Part shown: piece by piece, positions 57,466-64,000 of the stretch
Numbering within the stretch: position 1 is the stretch's first letter
Layout: every line of letters starts with the position of its first letter
Origin: Rhynchospora pubera
Lineage: Eukaryota > Streptophyta > Magnoliopsida > Poales > Cyperaceae
Reading direction: 5' to 3'
Assembly: GCA_028095005.1 (NCBI GenBank)
Contig: CM051459.1
Location: 128,443,657 to 128,507,656 of the forward strand
Length of the DNA: 64,000 bases
The notes under the pieces: generated by a model
Seen by the model: the letters and a program-made list of their open reading frames with translations, nothing else
Told to the model about the DNA's origin: nothing
Databases searched by the model: none
Position numbers and translations under genes: made by a program

Positions 57466-58243
57466 GTAGCACGCAAAATTTTGATAGCTGCTCAAACCAT
57501 CTTATTAAATAAAAGTTTTAAAATGAACATTGCAAATTATATGATGTAAGGCGTTCTATGGAATGTTATAACTTAACAGCCGTACATAATTTACACAACA
57601 AACTATTGCAAATTTACATAACCATTGTCGAGCTTTTTATTTTTGGTATGTAAAAAATATTACTTTACGAAAGTGATATTATGATTTTTATTTTTTTATT
57701 AATACATATATTGGGAACCGTAGTACTAAACATATTTGGAGTTCTTTAATTTCTTTTCAAAGAACAATATTTTTTTTTTTCAAATTTATGCTTAAACTTA
57801 TATATTGAGGGAAAATCAACAATCATACTACTTTTCTTTGAAAAAAAAGAAGAATGACCGGAGGAGAGGAAAAACTGGTTATCAGATACCATAAGAAATG
57901 CTTTGTTTTTGTGAAGGACCTGAGTAGACAATATTCGAAACAAACATCCGAAATCAAATTATAAAGCATAATGAACTTCTAACTGGATCTCTAAGATATC
58001 ATGGAATTCCATGTGACTTTTACAGCTTAAAAAGATGTATTTAAAAAAATTAAATATCCGGTAAGAATTAAATTATAATGAAATTTGATACATATAGTTT
58101 TAAAAAATAAATTAGCATATGGATAATTTTGTGGTGGACAAATTTTAAATTGGGTTCAGCTCCTGATTATTCATCTCTCTACGTAATTTTAAATGAATGA
58201 TCTAGATTTACATCCACAGTTTAGTTTATCTTTAACTCGTTTA
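57466..58243. other. Intergenic, AT-rich
   Basis: No gene or well-bounded element recognised. Confidence 0.45.
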
Positions 58244-59152
58244 GCTTTTGATCGGAACCGCTTATTTAGCGCGAGAAATGAAAATGAAAATCACTTTTTT
58301 TCCAAATTCGTTAATCGAAACCGAAGGAGGCACGTGAATTCTTTTATCGGAATGAAAAAACCAAGCCGAGAATTGGAAATGGATTTTTTTTTTATCGATT
58401 TTTCTGATCGGAACGAATAAGATGGGGAGAAATGATTTCAATCCTCACGATTCGGCAAGAAAAAATCATCCTTCCCAATTCCCGTGTAAAACGTAGAAAT
58501 TCGCCGCGATTTGATTTTTTTAGCAAGCTCTCTGATATTTTATCTTTGTTCTGACTATTTTGCCCTTCGGTCTGATATTATCTTTTTCGCCATTTGTTTG
58601 GGAATTGAGATTGCTCTGTACCTTTAATCCCTCCACTACCTTGTTGAAGCTCTCCTCTCCAATCGCCTAATTTGAAAGATCTTCCCGTGGTTGGCAACAA
58701 GGCCCACGATTGTGAAGTTGAAGTAGCATTGATCAGTTCATTACTGTAAATGAAATAAAAAGTCTAATTTTTAATTACCGCTGCTAGTGTGTTTTATGCA
58801 ATAGATATTTAATGAGAGAGATACTTACTGCTATTTACTGAGAGATAATTGCTGCTGCTGGTATAATTTGCTGGTATATGTGTATTCCCATTTCAAAAGA
58901 AATATATGAGGGTAAAATAGTCCAATATCAAGTGGTGAAATCATTTCTTTTAGTTCTTCTCGTTTTAGTTCCGATCACCAAATTTCAATTCAAAATTATT
59001 TCTTTTGAACTCTATTCTATTGAAACGAATTGAACTCTTCTTTTCAATCATTCCGATCAGGGCATGGTGAGTTCCCATCCAAAACTAAATAGTTTGGAGA
59101 GATTTTTTTTTTTTCGTTTCCTTTCTCGCTCTCCTCTGGTCCGATCAGAGCC
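58244..59152. mobile_element. Possible PIF/Harbinger-like element with TTA flanks
   Basis: The left end GCTTTTGATCGGAACC and the inverted right end GGCTCTGATCGGACC are similar, and TTA lies outside both (58241-58243, 59153-59155). The interior repeats GATCGGAA and has no transposase. It may be a long relative of the GGCCCTGATC MITEs. Confidence 0.5.
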
Positions 59153-59293
59153 TTATAGTCATGTTTCACAATTTAAAAAATTATTTTGACTTCATTTTAA
59201 ATTTAGAAATATATTGTCAAAGTAACTTGTAATAATGAATTCCATCCTTTTTCTTTCATTACAGCATGAAATGTCATTAGGTAACCTCTTTAC

Positions 59294-59481
59294 GGCTCCG
59301 TTTGGATGGCTTCTTCCCGGAATAAGGAATAAAGAATAATCACTTTTATCAATAAATTTATTTCTAACCATCCAAACTCTTCACAAAAGTTACACACTTC
59401 TCAATAAATTTACCCATTCCCAATAAATTTCTTCCCTTCTTCCTTCTTCCTACCTTATTCTCAACGCATCCAAACGGAGCC
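59294..59481. mobile_element. GGCTCCGTTTGGATGG-family MITE, copy 5
   Basis: 188 bp, from GGCTCCGTTTGGATGGC to GCATCCAAACGGAGCC, about 95 percent like copy 33127-33315. The flanking triplets (TAC and ACA) do not match as a simple duplication. Confidence 0.85.
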
Positions 59482-59592
59482 ACAAGAAGGTAACGACAGA
59501 AACAAAATTATATGGTTTTTAAATAAATATTCCAAAATTGAACTTCATACAAAGAAACTAGCGTATCACCACAAAAAAAAAAAATCGCGTAA

Positions 59593-59787
59593 GGCCCTGA
59601 TCAAAATTCTATTTTTTAAACATGGGATTTCATTTCATTTCATTTTATTTCGTTAGAAAATTCTTGATCAAAATCAACATATTTGATATCATTTGATTTA
59701 AATTTTCATATAATTAGATCAATGAAATCATGTGAAATCAATTGAAATGAAATGAAATCCCGCATAAAAAACAATTTGATCGGGGCC
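59593..59787. mobile_element. GGCCCTGATCAAAAT-family MITE, copy 3
   Basis: Flanked by TAA (59590-59592 and 59788-59790). The left end is GGCCCTGATCAAAATTC and the right end reads TTTGATCGGGGCC. Inner inverted TTTCATTTCATTTC words are as in the other copies. Confidence 0.88.
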
Positions 59788-59829
59788 TAATACAGACCAT
59801 CTAGTCGCATCGAGTAGTACGTGAAAATA

Positions 59830-60116
59830 CAATAATAATAATAATAATTAACATATTGATAGGAACTATAGGCTGGGAATGGATCGAAGGCTTGGTTTTT
59901 TATATGCATCTTGTACATTAATTTAGATTCGAATATAATTGAAAGATGCAACTTATCAGCCTAACAAGTAAAAATAAACAAATCTCAAGAGGAAAGAAAA
60001 ATGATTTGGACCAAAGCTCGAACGGAAGTTCGAATGTAATATACAATATAGTGCTAGCAGCCCAGCAAACAGCGGTTCCAAACCCAAAATTGGATAGTTC
60101 GAACGGACCCAATATG
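59830..60116. other. Intergenic, no gene seen
   Basis: An (AAT)n-like patch at 59831-59848 is followed by plain sequence. Opposed open frames here have no support. Confidence 0.4.
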
Positions 60117-60124
60117 GATATGAT

Positions 60125-61441
60125 TAGACCTGCATAACGTGGAAAACGAGCACGAAAGCAGGGTCTTGCGTTAATCATTTCGTGAGGACACGGAAATTTT
60201 TTTGCATTTGCGCCTTGCGCTTCGTTTTTAAAACGCATGAAATTTTCATTGCGTGATCGTTGCGTCCGAAATAACGATCACGACGGTCAAGATCGTTCAA
60301 CCGTTTCTAACATCCACATTTAAACAAAAATCATCATAAATATTGAAAAAATGCAAGCAATAAAAAAAAATACACATACTGAGCTAAAACCATCAGCACT
60401 TTTCACAGCACTCATACATAATTGATTTAAACAAAAGACAACTAAGCAGATCAAAGCTGAGTCATCAATACTTGTACCAGTAAGTGCTAATCCCTTCTAC
60501 AAAAGAAATTTGTATCTAAAGTAAAAAAAAAGCCAGAGAAAATCTCAACAAAAATCCTGATCAAACCAAAAAAAGCCAGAGGAAAGCTCAGCAAAAAACT
60601 TGATCAACAAGACAAATCAGAGTTTGCCAGTAGGCTGAAAACTAGTTTACCCAACACAGACACCTCCCTCTCTCCAATCACCTCTTTCTCTCAACCCACC
60701 TCCTTCTACTTCCAGCTCGATAGCTGCCATGGCCAACCTCGAAACCCATCTTCCTCTCCAAAAACGGGGCATGTGGTGGTGGTTGATAGTAGCTGAACCC
60801 TCGACCGGAAGTACGTGATGGTGGTGGTTGATAACAGCTGAACCCTCAACCTCTTCCTTTCTCCTTTGCTTGGCATCTCGATTTGCAATCTCTTCTTTTA
60901 TTTTCGTTTGTTTTGTTCGCCGTTTCCCTGAGCAAGCTGAAAGGAGACGAGTCCCTTGGTGGCAACGGAAAGCATAGGAGGGATGAGGAAAGGGGATTAG
61001 ATCACTTAGGTGGACGGCTCGGTTGGGTGTTCAAGTGAGAGGGGAGTGGTATCGGTGAGGGAGGATTTGCAGAGGGAGATCGGAGAAGAGGGGATTTGCA
61101 GAGGAGGTACATAGGCTACGAGATAAAGAGATGAGATCGGCGTAGAAATGGCACGCGGCGGAGAAATTAGATTTTTTAGTCCTAGTCCTCGTTTTCTCGG
61201 CACTATTCTCCTCTACAATCAATCTAATTCCACTCCTATAAAATTTTAGACGAAACGGACGAAATAAACGATAACTAAACAGACTTGTTTCGTTAACCGT
61301 TCCGTTCTGAGACGAAACTGAATATGGTTTTGCGTTAACTGTTCTGTTCTTTAAACGAAACCGAAATATTTAGCCGTTTCTTTCCGTTTCTGACGAAACG
61401 AAACGAAAAAACGGTCGAAACGACTATCGTTTTCAGGCCTA
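60125..61441. mobile_element. Non-autonomous hAT element with 8-bp duplication
   Basis: Flanked by GATATGAT (60117-60124 and 61442-61449). The ends are TAGACCTGCATAACG and, inverted, TAGGCCTGAAAACG. The interior near both ends is rich in CGTTTCGTTTT/AACGAAAC words in opposite orientation. At 1317 bp it has no frame recognisable as a transposase. Confidence 0.85.
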
Positions 61442-61449
61442 GATATGAT

Positions 61450-61888
61450 ATGGGACAGGAGTGCATGACCGAACTTTATAGGGCCGGATTTACTTTAGAT
61501 CGCAATGGAAGTTTAATCAAGTTGACCGATATTGGATATCCGGTACAAACTCGCCTAATCCCAACATCTCCCACATGGCCACATCAGAAAAGGCTTTACC
61601 ATAGAAACTGGACGTTAAATTAGTCTGTCATTTCATCATTTCTTAGTTTTTTGTTATATTTGTCGAAAAACAATAGCGTGATTAATATTCTATTTGACAC
61701 TCGTGACATTACATAACAAAGTAATGTCGAGAACAATTTATGTCTTTGTGTGTTTAGTAAGCTAGAACCTCGTGAAATTTTGAACGTGACAGACTGACAG
61801 TGCTAATGTATTTATTTGTAAGAGAGTGATATGTGAGATTGTTTTTTAATTATACAAGTTGCTTACATTCTTTCAATTAAAAAAGAAA
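61450..61888. other. Intergenic up to the duplication limit
   Basis: AT-rich sequence without gene or element. The duplicated segment begins at about 61889. Confidence 0.45.
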
Positions 61889-64000
61889 GACTTCATGAGC
61901 CTAAGTCATTCATTTCATCCAAGTTGCTTACAACACAGAAAATTAGACCAACCTCAGCAAATTGTCAAATTCAAGAACTCCTCAAACTCAAACAAACAGA
62001 ATACGTAAACATAAACAAACAAAATGTGCAGTAATTGAAAGGAAACATAAACTCGATTTCATTCAACGGGTTGAAACGACAACCAGCACCTCATTCAATC
62101 CCAGTGTACTCAGCTTCACACGCTCTACTAACTCCGGCACACTATCAGATGCAGTGCAAAATATCTCTACCTTCTTAAGGCATTTGCAGCGAAACCATTC
62201 AATCTTTTCTCTTGAATTTTGACCATGGTCACCATTTACCTTTTCAAACAACAATAATAATTTAATTTAGCTGAATCACAATGGAGACAAACAAATTGAA
62301 AAAGGTTCATATGTTAGAAATCAATTACCTTGCAACATTCCTCTAATAGAAATCCATGTAATAGAGTCAGAGTCTCCAACTTCGGTGTATGTTCAAGGAG
62401 AGAAGACAAAAAACCGAAAGCACAATTCATACAGCAGTCACCAAGGGTAAGCCTCCTCAGCTTGTCAAATATCAGAGACTTTTGTAATGCCTTTTCTAGT
62501 ACATCCTATATGAAGAGACAACTATAAATTAAGTAATCTCAGAAGACAGTGAACTTTGTCCAGAATCACAAATTGGCCACTATACTTTATTTTATCCCTT
62601 TCATGCCACTAAACTTTTCATCTTTCCCAAATGGATTATTACTTTTACTATTTAACCATAAAAGCAACCAAATTACTTATGTTAACACTTAACATCTTTT
62701 ATGAAATGGACTTCTTTGCTGTATGGACAGATTTTGATAGCAAGAAAACATACAGTTTTCTCTGAGGTGTACATCTTTTATGATGTACAACTTTTATATA
62801 CCAACATATTTATCCATTGAAAATAAAATAAATGAAATTGGACATCTTTTACTTAAAAAACAATGAGTAACTTTTCTAATTGATTTTCCAGCCAAATGAT
62901 ATTATATATCTTTTACATGATCATTTTGATTAACATCAAACACTAGATCCGAAATAAATCTGCCCTGGAATTGCAGCCAATCTGTGCCAATTCAGCAATC
63001 CTCAAGGCAATTATCACATTCAACTCAAAAATAAAACACAGATTCTTTGCAATTTCTTCTTCATTTTACTGAACAACAATGTTACATATGATTCATTCAA
63101 TGAAAAATCATAATAGTTAAGTTAAAGACAAATACCATTAAAGAAATGCTGATAAATTCAAGAACCTCAACATTGACAAGACTGCCAAGAACATCACACT
63201 CCATTCCCTCTTCTATACCATGACAGGTGATCCTTGCCTCGGTCAACTTGTGCATTTTATTAGAACTGATGTCATCAATTGTTACTCCAGCAAGGAACAA
63301 GTACTCAAGCCCAGGAACCATACGTGAAATATCTAGGCAGTCAAAATCACAACAGATGACGCTGAGACGCTTTAGACCGCCAAAGAAAACATCTCTTGTT
63401 ACAATTGAACAACAACATGCATCCAGACACTCAAGCACAGGGCACCCATTGACAATCTTTTTCATGTAATCTTCATGAATGGCAATATTAGATAGACGTA
63501 ACCTCTTTAACTTAGGTAAGTTCACTTTCTCAGGTCTAACTTCAACAAAGTCATCATCTGCCAAGTCCAAGCTCAGTTCTAACTCCTCTAACGAGTCACA
63601 GACGAAAAGCGAGTCAGGGATTCTCAGGCAATCATAATACGACATTTTTAAGTGAAGCTTCTTTACTTTGCGCTCCACTGCTAGAGTTATCCACATACAT
63701 GCAAAGTAAGACATGTCATTGCCAATGCCTTCATATAAATTGTTGTCAGCAAGGCAGCACCTCAGCTTGAACACATCTAACTTAGTTGCTTTATCAATCG
63801 AAAGGAGAAATGAGGTTATAAATTTCATGAACCTCTCATGAGATTCCTCAGAGAAATGGCTAGAGAATGCTGCAAAATCAAAGTGTAAGCAGGGAACAGA
63901 GGCCCAGAGGTTTCGCCATCTTTTGGACAGTATGCACGTTTGTGCAACCTCTTTGGCATCAAGAGAGGAAAAGATTTTGAGGCGCAGAGTATCAGGTAAG
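61889..64000. repeat. Segmental tandem duplication, copy 2 (runs off the window)
   Basis: Matches 54298 onward in the same orientation, introns included. Small indels are present, for example in the intron at 62520-63130. Confidence 0.85.
62063..64000 (-). CDS. F-box/LRR protein, tandem copy 2, 5' end beyond the window
   Basis: Minus-strand exons 63136-64000 (cut by the window edge), 62329-62505 and 62063-62239 stay in frame. The visible protein starts inside the F-box (LPDTLRLKIFSSLDAKEVAQ, ILSKRWRNLWASVPCLHF) and runs through the same repeats as copy 1: SLFVCDSLEELELSLDLA, LPKLKRLRLSNIAIHEDYMK and VPGLEYLFLAGVTIDDISSN. Exon 2 is three codons shorter than in copy 1 (ending HGFLLEECCK), and the C-terminus is VVVSTR instead of VVVSDLK. 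There is no internal stop, so it is probably a live paralogue. The start codon and the N-terminal ~50 residues are not in view. Confidence 0.87.

Noticed and set aside
58193..58420. 75-codon plus-strand frame
   Set aside because: Overlaps a TIR element and has no recognisable motif.

Overview
The window is nuclear DNA of a flowering plant, most likely a eudicot. It is AT-rich, its genes are split by canonical GT-AG introns, and every recognisable protein belongs to a plant family: chloroplast and thylakoid proteins, an RD29/LTI65-type stress protein and an F-box/LRR protein. Nested plant-type transposons fill the space between genes. The species cannot be told from the sequence. Exon joins were built by eye from splice signals and family similarity; each spliced model keeps frame from start to stop.

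Layout. 1-1190: decayed transposon sequence. 1191-2306 (+): intronless plastid-targeted methyltransferase of the isoprenylcysteine/phospholipid methyltransferase type. 2780-9140 (-): ARP5, 15 exons, 732 residues, an INO80 chromatin-remodelling subunit. 9321-9401 (+): tRNA-Leu(CAG), 180 bp from the ARP5 start codon. 9498-21051: a tandem repeat interrupted by a three-level nested insertion: a MULE-like foldback element (9-bp target duplication), a small hAT element inside it (8-bp), and a very young non-autonomous LTR retrotransposon inside that (5-bp). 21120-22228: a long-TIR MULE-type element. 22568-25290 (+): LTI65/RD29-like cold and ABA-type protein, 4 exons. 26010-28379: a degenerate TIR element. 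29142-31588 (-): GID4, substrate receptor of the GID/CTLH ubiquitin ligase, 8 exons, with a hAT element (itself carrying a MITE) 54 bp upstream of its start codon. 32797-33970: a cluster of Tourist-like MITEs. 34997-36899 (+): thylakoid lumenal pentapeptide-repeat protein (TL15 type), 7 exons. 39881-43056 (+): Golgi pectin methyltransferase of the CGR2/CGR3 type, 7 coding exons plus a probable 5' UTR intron. 44006-48778: complete Ty1/copia element on the minus strand with an uninterrupted polyprotein. 49023-49226 (-): small conserved plant protein. 49300-54300: mostly non-coding, with MITEs, small repeats and two possible gene scraps. 54471-56613 (-) and 62063-64000 (-, cut by the window edge): two tandem-duplicated F-box/LRR genes. 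Between them lie MITEs and a 1.3-kb hAT element.

The host genes form no operon-like unit. They are unrelated housekeeping, photosynthetic, stress and cell-wall genes, with one local tandem duplication. The most unusual content is the mobile DNA: several elements have both ends and their target duplications readable, one insertion has a paralogous empty site in the same window, and two elements sit directly in front of host genes. I saw no rRNA, CRISPR array or prokaryotic-type system.
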